A program made the position numbers and the translations under genes. A stretch of 64,000 nucleotides of DNA from Parapristionchus giblindavisi (taxonomy: Eukaryota; Nematoda; Chromadorea; Rhabditida; Diplogasteridae): assembly GCA_943737045.1 (NCBI GenBank), contig CALSFV010000018.1, forward strand, positions 992,001-1,056,000. The letters are read 5' to 3'. This document shows, in pieces, positions 23,301 to 32,447 of this stretch. The notes beneath the pieces are model-generated. The model saw only the letters and a program-made list of their open reading frames with translations. It made no database searches and was not told where the DNA came from. Position 1 is the stretch's first letter, and each line of letters opens with the position of its first letter.

Positions 23301-25868
23301 TTAGAGGTCATTCTGGCAATTAAAGTAATGGGGAATAATGTGATGCTAACGCCGATGAAGCTCCAAACAATTGGTAGTTTGGTGTAAACAGTCAAAGTAA
23401 GAGTTTTGTTGCGATACTATGATTTATATCATGATCATTCGTCTACTCTTACACTCATTCTTCTCATTTAACGAGGCCGCTGCAAAACATGTTTACGCAT
23501 CAGCTGAGTACGCTTCTGTCTCAGAAAAAGAATATACTTTATTTTTACACCGATTTTCTGGGTACATTTAGAACGCCAGAGTTCTTTATATTTTTGAATG
23601 AATAACTTACATGAATCAATGAATGGGAGAATCTCTTAGATAGTGTATGAAGTATGGTAGCAACATTTGGTTCGGATAGATCACATAGATCATCACTCAA
23701 TGTCTCATTTGAGATGGGAAGAAATGATAATTTGGGTAGACGACGCTGAAAATTATTTCATTTATCTTAAAATTTATTAAAATAATTTTTATTATTTTTT
23801 CAACAGCTATAAGAAATGCTGCGAAATTATCAGAGCAGAGAAATTAACCAATAGTGTGTTGCGACAACTACCGATATCCCTCTACCTAATCCAAAACTTG
23901 GTTCTCTTCTTTCATGATTCAAGTGGAAGGACGTTAAGATTTCTTATGAGTTTGATCTTTATTTCCAATCATTCCCTCTGCCCCCGCTTTTATGAGTGCG
24001 TGTAGTGTAGTAATGATGCTCATTATATTTATTGCATGGACTCGAAATATCATCATTGGAGAAAAAAGGTTACGTCAACTCGAAATCGCATGAAATATGC
24101 TTGTGTTTTCTTCAATCGAGCAAATATTTTGTCAAGAAGGAATAATCTCAACATTTGAATATATGCTGAGAGATTCTCCCAGTATTTAAACTGAACTTCT
24201 AACATTTGGGAAGAAGAATGGGGTGTGGGTAACTCAAATACCTCTTCTTTCTATCTATACTAATGAATGGGGAGGAAAGAAGCAGTTGTTGCTCTCTGCC
24301 AACACTCACTTTTTTCGTTTCTATCTATATCAATTCCCTTCCCTAGCAGTCTTTTTCTGCGTCACTGGATCGAGTGATTAAACACCTTCTACTATTGAGT
24401 TTGAGTGGAGATATAAAATGAACTCCTCTGAACTAGGAACGACTATTCACTACGGTCATTCAATCCACTTTACTCACAGAACTTTTTAATTCCACTCCAT
24501 GAATTCTACATCGAGCTATGAGTGGAGTTTAGTATAGTGGCTTTCTACAGTTGCTGTTGCTACTCATCATGAGCCCCAATTTACATGGTGATTTTGTCTT
24601 TGATGACTTCTCAAAGTATAGGAAGCGCGGTCGTTAAGTCGTTAGGAGTCTACTTCTACTAGAAAACCCGGCAAAGTTTATTACCATAGGGGACTAGGGC
24701 TAATATCCTGACAATGAGGGGTCGTCAGAAGTGCATATTGAGTGTGGGAGGGTGCAATCATAGTGAAATACGAAACATATGTGAAGATAGCGCTAACGGG
24801 GTGATTGAGTCAATTGAGAAAAGAAGAAATGAGCTGAATAGAGTTAGAGAAGGTTTAGTCATCATGATTAGAACACAAATAACCAGTGTCCAAGACAATT
24901 TTTTGATAGAACACGAAAAAATTAATATGAGATAGTTTTCGCTTTTTCCATCATTCATGACTCGAAAAATGTTCCAACACTATAGTAATTTTTTCTGCAC
25001 TTTGGACGGGGAATACTTGAAGGGAGTCCGAATATTGGATACTCTAGAAATTTTTCCCCGCGGGGCACCCTGTCATTCGCCCCGCGGGGCACCCTGCCGG
25101 GCACCCTGCGGGGCAGCTTGTTGAATCTCTGAAATGACAGGGTGCCCCGCGGGGTGAGCAACAGGGTACCCGGCGGGGAAACTAAAGGCAGGGTGCCCCG
25201 CGGGGTAGAGGGCTTAGACAGGGTGCCCCGCGGGGAGAAATTTCCAGAGTATAGATGGACAAATATAGAATAATGATGATTAGATAATATATTCCACTGA
25301 CTCTTTCATAGATTCCCTTTTGATTATGAAAAGCAATGACGATATCATCTGCAACGTTCTCAAGATGATCGACTAATCTGAACCCCTCCATGTCATCCTT
25401 AATATTTATCATTATTATTATTATTATCATTCGCTATGATATACATAAAACATGAGAAAAATTCAGTGGAACGAAAAAATAAGATTACTGAAAATTAGAA
25501 ATAAATCAAATTAAATTACCTTCATCCAGATCTGTTTCTTGTATGCGATGACCTTGCGTTCACGTTCCAGTTCATGATCAGGAACTCGAAGAAGTCTGGA
25601 AGGAAAGATCAAATTATAATAGAAATAGATCATACTTAAACATGCAAATGTACTTAGATATTTGTGAATCAAAAGTGGTTATTAGTAGAGCCGAGATTCA
25701 CTGTTTCGGTTAAAGACCAATTGTCATCCATCAAACTGTTATAGGCAAATATCAAAGATCAAATTTAGAAAGATCAAAGATCAATCTTCTTACTTGAGTG
25801 ATTGATTGATATCATCAGCTGAGGTGGAGGGGCCTCCATTACATGATGAGGCCCTCCAAGACATATCT
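5366..25868 (-). CDS. Myosin heavy chain, divergent class II/XVIII-like, many exons
   Basis: Actin-based ATPase motor with a coiled-coil tail. Recognisable minus-strand exons in order: 23749-23608, 23124-22990, 22547-22521 (QKSQSILIT), 16969-16905 with P-loop [13 protein letters not shown], 16572-16470 (LESFGNA..NENSSRF, switch I area), 16409-16344, 16219-16122, 15937-15842, 15720-15656, about 15340-15250, 15110-14991, 14871-14800, about 14695-14575 with relay DMAGFE, 14481-14402 ([16 protein letters not shown]), 14335-14245, 14105-13985, 13845-13760, 13690-13610, 13552-13462 (loop 2), 13315-13194 ([10 protein letters not shown]), 12947-12840 ([19 protein letters not shown]1-like), 12415-12298, 10679-10570 (IQ), 10541-10482, 10323-10174, then about 15 coiled-coil exons to TAA at 5366-5368. 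The tail is about 630 residues, shorter than the roughly 1100 of conventional myosin II. One donor near 7172 appears to be GC. The extreme N-terminus (ATG near 25866, behind TTCAG) is tentative. Confidence 0.88.
6400..6570. repeat. Cluster of TACGGTA/TACCGTA oligomers in a myosin intron
   Basis: Within about 170 bases ACGGTAGC, TACGGTGCGG, GGTTACGGTACC and GTACCTTGGG follow one another, giving many overlapping short palindromes. Similar oligomers are scattered through the whole window. No coding potential and no clear unit length. Confidence 0.5.
7489..8136. mobile_element. 648-bp fold-back element with 8-bp target duplication
   Basis: Lies in an intron of the myosin tail region. The two halves are inverted copies for roughly 280 bases each, from GGGGGCGATCGTTTTGCC at the left to its inverse at the right. 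TAAGATTC flanks both sides (7481-7488 and 8137-8144). The centre (about 7770-7830) is rich in ACCGTA oligomers. Reading frames here are mirror copies of each other and are not taken as genes. Confidence 0.85.
8192..8254. repeat. Perfect AT-rich palindrome
   Basis: About 60 bases read the same on both strands: TTTTTCATTGATAAACTAAT, then a TA run, then the inverse. It would form a strong hairpin in the myosin pre-mRNA intron. It may be the remnant of a fold-back element; no target duplication was seen. Confidence 0.7.
8428..8668. repeat. Minisatellite, unit about 38-40 bp, about six copies
   Basis: The unit contains ATTGAACCTTGATCTTTGA followed by ACTCACTTATC with minor changes between copies. 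It sits in a myosin intron between tail exons. The same GATCTTTGATCTTTGA word appears near 62880-63170 in the terminal palindrome, so it is dispersed in this genome. Confidence 0.8.
11056..12290 (+). pseudogene. Broken non-LTR retrotransposon (reverse transcriptase remnant)
   Basis: In a myosin intron, opposite strand. The first block (11091-11423) matches LINE-type reverse transcriptase fingers and palm: [46 protein letters not shown]. The motif A region FFDYK is followed by a stop and then [11 protein letters not shown], so the catalytic region carries a nonsense codon. Sequence then jumps at about 11478 into a C-terminal block ([34 protein letters not shown]), so motifs B and C (the YADD region) are deleted. 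The C-terminal block runs open to TGA near 12110. The 3' end has an ATT-repeat tail (about 12258-12282), typical of several LINE clades. No endonuclease domain remains. Dead copy. Confidence 0.9.
12994..13066 (+). tRNA. tRNA-Lys (CTT anticodon)
   Basis: Full cloverleaf of 73 bases. Acceptor arms GCCCGGT and ATCGGGC pair over seven bases, D stem GCTC/GAGC, anticodon stem CCAGA/TCTGG with loop CTCTTAA (anticodon CTT), T stem GCGGG/CCCGC with loop TTCGAGC. The internal A box TAGCTCAGTCGG and B box GGTTCGAGCCC are intact. A short T run follows (TAAAATTTTTG). It lies on the opposite strand inside a myosin intron, just upstream (in gene sense) of the SH1-like exon. The base at discriminator position 73 reads T where G or A would be usual for lysine tRNA. 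No intron. Confidence 0.95.
17927..18109 (+). CDS. Small acidic-tailed ORF in the loop of element A
   Basis: Sixty codons from ATG to TAG, reading [15 protein letters not shown], then [12 protein letters not shown] at the end. Because the tail lies in the inverted arm, the opposite-strand frame (17765-17971) ends with the same [16 protein letters not shown] near 17956 could make the second half an exon rather than a stand-alone ORF. No known domain. The tail resembles those in the other palindromic units at 19562, 21120 and 50086 in composition, not in sequence identity. Whether it is translated is unknown. Confidence 0.35.
   Translation: MSDHLLRLYRSQSHQEYFVLRRKGMEKTYYEISSDEEVDEFTSMMNTVNDLYEEIYSEEE
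18703..20261 (+). CDS. Exon-like blocks of an unrecognised gene carried inside element B
   Basis: Blocks with splice-like borders: 18703-18747 ([15 protein letters not shown], donor GTATAT); about 18869-18968 ([17 protein letters not shown], then [14 protein letters not shown]); about 19089-19141 ([18 protein letters not shown], donor GTGAGT); about 20211-20261 ([14 protein letters not shown] and stop). The last three join in one frame; the first does not phase with the second, so the start is uncertain or the copy is decayed. Element C sits in the last intron. The composition looks like ordinary protein and I do not recognise the family. It could be a gene fragment captured by the transposon or part of B's own coding region. 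An alternative frame of the last block is also open ([18 protein letters not shown] and onward). Confidence 0.4.
19287..19989. mobile_element. Element C: related hAT-like element nested in element B
   Basis: Begins TAGAGCGGCGAGAATTG and ends with the inverse of TAGGGTGGCAAGAATGG, clearly the same terminal family as B. A perfect 8-bp duplication ATTCATAC flanks it (19279-19286 and 19990-19997). It is 703 bp and non-autonomous. It contains a 27-codon frame (19562-19642) reading [15 protein letters not shown] at its end, followed by AT-rich sequence. Confidence 0.9.
19562..19642 (+). CDS. Tiny acidic-tailed frame in element C
   Basis: ATG to TAA, 26 residues, ending [15 protein letters not shown]. 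Too short to call a gene on its own; listed because a comparable Glu/Asp-rich terminal frame occurs in each palindromic unit in the window. It could be a last exon, as TTTGATGAG precedes it. Confidence 0.2.
   Translation: MSTVSQYSKWDMSEIEEFESDDELEL
20880..21335. repeat. Hairpin unit inside element B with acidic last-exon-like frame
   Basis: Left arm (about 20888-21040) and right arm (about 21175-21335) are inverted copies sharing TTCGATTCACTTGGGTTTTC, ATTTTTGGAATCTACA and AAGTGTACTT. In the loop the minus strand reads an acceptor-like AATTAG followed by [10 protein letters not shown] and stop at 21120-21122. This may be a further nested fold-back; no target duplication was identified. Confidence 0.6.
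22193..22315. repeat. 8-bp microsatellite (CTCTCTCA)n
   Basis: About fifteen near-perfect copies of an eight-base unit in the intron before the myosin P-loop. It gives long artificial Ser/Leu/His frames, which are rejected as genes. Confidence 0.95.
24714..24935 (+). CDS. 73-codon ORF of possible coding origin in a myosin intron
   Basis: Reads [19 protein letters not shown], then [17 protein letters not shown]: a Cys pair followed by a coiled-coil-like helix with a heptad feel. It has an ATG, a TGA/TAG-free course and ordinary amino-acid balance, unlike most frames here. It could be a fragment of a larger gene or transposon protein. No family assigned and no flanking splice sites required. 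Confidence 0.25.
   Translation: MRGRQKCILSVGGCNHSEIRNICEDSANGVIESIEKRRNELNRVREGLVIMIRTQITSVQDNFLIEHEKINMR
25042..25249. mobile_element. TA-flanked MITE packed with CCCCGCGGGG palindromes
   Basis: 208 bp, ends CTCTAGAAATTT and its near-inverse AAATTTCCAGAG, flanked by TA on both sides (25040-25041, 25250-25251), as for Tc1/mariner-type elements. The interior consists of about eight copies of CCCCGCGGGGCACCCTG, pointing one way in the left half and the opposite way in the right half. This is by far the most GC-rich stretch of the window. It lies in a 5' myosin intron. The element at 60454-60661 has the same length and CTCTGG-type ends but a different core. Confidence 0.8.
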
Positions 25869-26075
25869 GAATTTGTTACTACAATACATTATGTAATGTA
25901 GAACAATCACGAAAAGAAAAGTAAATGAAAAGGGAGCGGGCTCTCATTTCTCTTAGTTTTACTTTCGATACCTTTGAAAAGTGCATAAGCGTACTCTACA
26001 AGAAATGACGAGAAATGAAAAAAAGTGAGAAAATGTGCACGGCGATAACTGCTGAGTCTGAGAGAGACAATAATT

Positions 26076-26132
<57 letters not shown>

Positions 26133-26450
26133 CCATTACACAATCTAGCGAAGTAGCGTGAAGCTGAAGTGATGAGAGAGTATTGTGATAGTAGAGAGTA
26201 CAGACTTGCAGAGTAGATCCAGGCTTCTTCTATATCTTGCTCCTCTCTCTACCTCTACTATTCCCTCTGCCTCTCCCTCTTTCTTCATTTTCTCCTCTGC
26301 CTCCCTCTCCCTCTCCAACCTTTCTCTCACAACCTTGTTCTTACCCTCAGATCCATCTTCATCCTTTTGACTCTCGAAGAAATCTGAGATGATATCGTGA
26401 CAAAAACACAAGTGCACCTTCACCTTCACCCTCATCTAATCTTTCACTTT
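25869..26450 (-). promoter_or_regulatory. Presumed 5' region of the myosin gene
   Basis: Sequence upstream of the first candidate myosin exon. It contains the GA run, a CT-rich stretch and a possible upstream exon on the minus strand near 26350-26378 (SRVKRMKMDLR, donor GGTAAG). AAATTCAG two bases before the ATG at about 25866 could be a trans-splice acceptor, in which case promoter position cannot be read from the start codon. Confidence 0.3.
26075..26131. repeat. (GA)n microsatellite
   Basis: About 28 uninterrupted GA dinucleotides near the 5' end of the myosin gene. It could serve as a GAGA-type promoter element or be a simple slip repeat. Confidence 0.9.
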
Positions 26451-29400
26451 TAAACTAAAGACTATTATTACAAGCTGTTGTCAGGTACTATAAATGACAG
26501 GAATTGTTCTCTTTTCATGAATGACTCGGTGCAAAATCTCTTTTTTTTCTTTTTTGACATTACATTTTAACTGCTACTAACTACTACTAAATGTAATGAA
26601 AATTTAAAGAATATCTCACTTTTCGAAAATTAATTTCCAATTTTTCCAAAAGTTTGAAAATTTATTTCAAAATTTTTCCAATTCGGAAAGTTCCCAAATG
26701 GAGTGTCTATTAGTAGTTGGTGCAACTACAATTCTCTGACAATGTTACATAAAATTCAGTCTGCTCCACCACATTCCCCTCGTCTTCTTTCACAATACCA
26801 TAATCATTAAAGGATGAAGGAGTACTGTATTCTTAACCGAATTTTTGACTTACATCACTGGTTTTCTTGAAACAGAAGTAAATTATGATAGTAGTTTCTG
26901 ACTACGGTGTTGAATACTCTCTACTTAGCACACAATATAAATTACTTTATCAACGTGCATATGCACCAAACGAAACTCATAAATATGTGAAAGTAAAATC
27001 TATTTGGTGAAAAAAGTAAGTAAAAAATCATCTAATAAGGGAAGGGTACTTAGTTGTGTGAACCCTTTTTAAAAGGTGGCGCGAAACTGTATTCATGGCT
27101 ATTCTTTGAGGTTGGGTAAATTTGATCAAAGACCAAAGTCCAAAGATCAGAGATCACTATATAATACTATAATCAATGGTATAACACTCATAATCTCATA
27201 CACTCTATTAACCTTCATTGTCATGTATTATCAGTTTCATGTATTATTAATATCTGTTCTTATATTTTACTATCATGGCGTCGATAAATATATTATACTG
27301 CATTGCGTCAAAAAAAATTCTTCTCAGCAACCACATTTATCAAAATATCGATTGATTGTTTACAAGAGAGACAGAAATGGGATGGTTGCCCGACAAGTGA
27401 AGCATACGGTAGAGACATTTACAAAAATGAATACAATACATGATACGGTAGGTGCAGCGTCACTTATCGATTTTTGAAGGGAATAACAAATGATTGAATG
27501 AAAGTGAATAGAGTTTGTAGTCATATTATGGAACGGGAATTGGGATTAAGGAAGATAAAAGAGATGTTGATGATGATAATCAAAGGGAGGACAAGGAATT
27601 GTAATTGGCATCTATCAAGGGTATACGGTAGGGATTACGGTAGACAATGGAGCAGGGCCGGGGTCAAGTACTGCGTTTTTATCGATTGTGTTTGAAAGAC
27701 AGAAAAAAAGAAACAAAGAGAGAGAACTGAGAGTCCCAGATCATTGAGAGAGAAAAGAATGAGGGGTCATTTAGAAGCAGGGGTGATGTTGTAGCAGATT
27801 ATGATAAGATTAATGGATATTCAAGGGGATGGGGGATAGAACTCGAAACGGTTATTGTAGATTAAGTGAATGATTTAGAAGAATAGATAATTATAGAGTA
27901 TGTATCAGTCAGATAATGAGCTATACAAAGGAGGGTACATGTTACGCGAACTCATCTTATATAATACGAGAAAAATGATAGGTCTGGAAGAGTAGTTAGC
28001 AAGGTCACTTTTAGAGAGATAGCGGAATAATGGAATAGGAGCAAAGTAGAGAGATGATGATAGGTCGATGGTGAACGAGATGGATACGGTAGGGACAATT
28101 ATTGATTGGTTGGGGCTTAGGAAAAGGGGCGGGGCCTAGGAGGATGCGACTAGAGCATGAATGCCTCAATATGCACTTGTGTTTGTGTTGAGAGTACGAG
28201 ATTAACAGCGGTATTTCGTTTGAATGAGAGGATACGGAGATGATCAATCAAAGGTTTATAGGCAAATACAGTATTCTGAGAAAGGGATGGAACAAAAGGG
28301 GGCGGGGCTAAGTTCAATCGTGTTCAGTGGTTTTGTCACAAAGTAGTAGAGGAATATGTGGAATCAAGAGATAACGAGAGTATGATGAATAGTGTAACTC
28401 GTATCGATATATTAATTGAGGGAACGGATCAATACTATGGGAAAAGGGGCTACAGGAAATAATCAATCAATCGATAAGTCCATCAATATCTACAGTACAG
28501 TATACATCTACTCAGTCGAAATACGGTATAGTGCATGACAGTACATGCTACAGTAGTAGCAGAGATGCCTATCACGCAGACAAATATTATAACAACTAAG
28601 TGTGTCAACGAATCAATCGATAGTGGGCGTGGCTACGACTACAGTATACAGGCAGCAGATTCGCTCTAATAAATGATTGATCTTTTGCTGATAGCTTAGA
28701 TGGATTGGTTGATATAGAAACTGTGAGATGGAAGAGGACTACAAAGGGTTGAATGGATAAAGGGAGTGAATGTACACAATAACAGACCTAACCATGAGTA
28801 ATGATATTCACTCGGAAAGATAATGAAAAGGATTAGAGAGTGACAATGGATACGGTTCACGACAAGATTGATTGGGAATCGATCGACACAGTATACGTGG
28901 GTACGGTAGTTTTTGGCACTTGAGAAGACAATTATTGATTAGGCATGAGGATTACGGTATTTGCGAGGTCTCGAGGCGAACGAAGGGATGAATCAATGCA
29001 CTGGGGTACTGTAATTGAGTGAATGAATGAACGAACCAAGTATGTTTGTGAATAAATGTGAGTGTATGGAAATAGAGATACTGACTAGGGGAGTAAGTCT
29101 AAGCTGATAAGGAAAAGGGATCAAAAGAGATGATTAGGGATACGGTATGGGCGTGGTTTAATACAAAATAAGTTGTGGTTTGTCTGTGTGGTATGGAACC
29201 CGTGATTAAGAGAGCGATTACCTCTATCCAAATATATTGGGGTATATGATATCACAATGTGGATGTAATGAGTGAGAACGAAGAGATAGAGCAATCAAAT
29301 CAATCGATAAGTGGGCGTGGCAATGATGAAATATGTGGATGGGAGGGATCAGAAATAGGGCGGGGCCAAACAGGATTAGCAGTCAAGTGCACACGAATAT

Positions 29401-32400
29401 AACGGAGAAGTAAATGGGAAGAATGGAAGGGTTGAACACGCGGAAAGTATATATCATATAACGGAAAAGTTGTAAAGTGAAGGGAGATTTTTATGGGTTT
29501 TCTGGATTTTTTTCAATTTTATGTAAGCGAAGGACAGATAAGTGGGATAGGAGATAGATGATCTATAATGAACAAAATGAGTATTGCAATAGAATGAGGA
29601 AGTGTATGGGCTGTGATACGGGATAGTGTAATTCTACGGTGATGGGTGGATTTGGCACACTTTTGGCAAAGCAATCATAACTGACTGTTTCAATGGAGTG
29701 GATACAAGATTGTATGATATAGCAGATATAGAGAATTGATTAACAATATAACCACAAATATAAGAATAGCTCCCTGATTCAAGATGCTAGTCACTTGTTG
29801 CACGACAATCAGTGTTTGTGTATGAGAGAGATAGAGAAGGAATCGACTTTGGAAGGGTACGGTAAGAAGGGGCGGGGCTTAAGGATACGGTAGGTGACCA
29901 GATAAGCGAGAGACATAGAAAAAGGAGCACATGTTAACATTTAGCAAGGCAGGAAGGAACAACAGATTTGTTTGTAATGGACGGCAATCGGAACAAAAAG
30001 TCATTAAAACATTATTATGTACAGTAGTAAGGGTGAAGGCAGGAAGGAATATAATTATAATAACAAGAAAGATCCATTGATTTTCATCAATAGGGTATAC
30101 GATATAATGAATGGAATATTTTGCGCATTTTCAGTATTTTTATGTAATCTCGTAGGTGATTTAATAGTGCTAGCGTACTTTGTGATTAGATAGACATACA
30201 TAGAGATGGTTGGTTCAATATTGCCAGTAAGAAGCTGAGAACTGAGAGTAGGTCAGAGGCATGGAATCAATCAATAATATCAATCAATATTTTGAGAATC
30301 AATCAAACTTCTGAGCTTTTTTATGTGCACACTTCCCTTTTGTGCAAGCACAACACATGGTGTGTAACGAAGACATTTGAGAATAGTCAGACTACCGTAA
30401 TCCGGAGACTGCTTCTACACAACCTCTCGAGGATCATACAACACAACAATAGACACGGAGTGGTGCAATAGTTGTTTACTTGTGCGTGAGACAAACGAAG
30501 GAAGTGCAAGGACACAACTGATGATGAGCACAAAATACAAGCATAAAAAAGAATGAATATGATTGAAAGGGGCGGAGTCAGACATAGAGTGAACTGATGT
30601 TATTCATTATTGATTGATACAAAGGGGGAAGAAGAGACTAGAAAGGCTTAGATGGAATCGTTATTGATTGAATACTACAATATGAGGGACAATGTGGGTG
30701 GGAAATGAAGAGAGAACTGTAGATCAAATAGAACAAAAGTGTGGGGCTTACAATTGTGATACTTCTTATGCAGATTATGTAAACAGTTAAAGGTATGATG
30801 GGATAGATAAATGATCAGATAGCTTTCGATGGTTCATAACATTCATAGGGGTACTGTAGCAAGAATGAGTATACTGTATGCATGGGAAAATATTGATTTT
30901 GATGGGTTTGGTAATGATGAGAGCATGGATATATAAGCTCATATAGTATGTCAGTGATGAGTGGGGGGAAGGGGGAGGGGTGATGATAAATAGTAGAAAT
31001 ATGAGTATACTGTAGCACACAATGAAAAGCACAGGATATATATTGATTAGAATAAATGTATCACGGTCATAATGAGGGATGGACATCAATGGGAAGAGTT
31101 AGAGAGATGATAGTTATGAATGAATGAATGAATGAGTTGGTTCAATTCGAATGAGAGATAGAGAACGAAAGAGCCGAAATGAATGGAGATAAGAGAGAAT
31201 GAATAGCGGGTACCTCGCATGGATAGGCGTATGAATATAGTTAGATTCAGAGTAAACTGTAGTTTGGGAATCGAAAAGGGGCGGGGTCAAATGATTATAT
31301 GGACAACAAAGACTGTATGTGTTTGCAATGATTATAATTACCAGTAGAGAGTGTGAAGTGTGTGGGCGCGTTTTGAGTGTGCAGAAATGAACCGGTAAAG
31401 ATGAAGAGAAAATAGATGAGGAAGCATAAGGGGGATCTCACAGAGAAATGGATAAAATCAGGGATAAAGGGGGTGTGGCTTGTATCAAGCTGATTTCACA
31501 CCGAAGTGGATAGTAGTACACAGATTGGATAGAGTCGGGGGGTTCATGACAAGATTGTTCTTGGTCGGATCAAGGCTATTCTAATGAAAAAAATCATCCT
31601 TTTGAATCCAACTGGTGAGTTAATCTAAGTGATGAGAGATGTATGCAACGTTATATTATTGATATTACCTAGGGATGGAAATATGATAGAATATAGAAGA
31701 TAAAGGCTTCTTGTCTGGCAAAATGAAGTGATGAAGAGAATACAAAGTAGTTGATGTAGTTATGATGAATAGATAGAAATAGGATTGAGCGCCTAAATAC
31801 ATATCTGGGGAGCTAGCTGGGCGAATATTGGGGATTCAACACGCGGGATTGTTGAGAAATTGGGACGGGTACGATAGTGTCAGAGGGATACGATAGGTTG
31901 TAAGAGGATAGGTCAGGATAATATGTGTCTGAGATGATCAGAATTAGATACATCTGACATCTTTGAAATCGGAACTGATCACAACATATAGAACTTCTGA
32001 ACATAATTGACTTTTCAAGGGTGTGTAACTGGTAGTGGCCATAAGTACATATAATATAGGATCTAGATGGACATATACATGTGTGATAGTATGTATCTGG
32101 GTATTGTAATATGGATGAGGAACTATGGCTGATTGGATATATAATGATGATTGATTGATTGGATATAGAGACAGAAATGAACAAGGAGAGCAGGGGATTG
32201 ACTAGAGTTGAGCAAAGAATGTTGAAAGGTGGACGGAGCATGGGTTACTGTAGAAAAGAAGGGGCGGGGTTGAGATAGAATGACAATCTTCGTGTAGATT
32301 AACAAATAGACGGAAAATGAGATAGCGAGATAGGAACGGTATGACAAGCTATGTAGTGAGAAGAGGAAGAACAGAGAGAAGACGAGTGAGATAATGATGA

Positions 32401-32447
32401 TATAATCAATAAAGGGGGCGGGGCTTAACATGAAAAGTTAGCATAGA
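26451..32447. other. Six-kilobase apparently gene-free purine-rich region
   Basis: No exon series with splice borders and no recognisable protein was found on either strand. From about 27,480 onward the + strand is strongly enriched in A and G. Scattered through it are TACGGTA oligomers and nine same-orientation boxes like AAGGGGCGGGGCTTA (near 28122, 28295, 29356, 29867, 30565, 31273, 31466, 32256, 32411). The frame at 27076-27477 is open but low in coding character. It may include the 3' UTR of the minus-strand gene that ends at 32448, or long unannotated introns. Confidence 0.6.

Noticed and set aside
25182..25430. Frame with RGAPCL repeats joined to a myosin-like N-terminal segment
   Set aside because: The repeats are the translation of the GC palindrome array inside a TA-flanked MITE. 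The upstream part may hold a real myosin exon ([20 protein letters not shown]), but the joined frame is not a gene.
29683..29700. CTGTTTCA, the core of the nematode piRNA promoter motif
   Set aside because: A single eight-base match in several kilobases is expected by chance, with no second copy or AT-spaced downstream signal.
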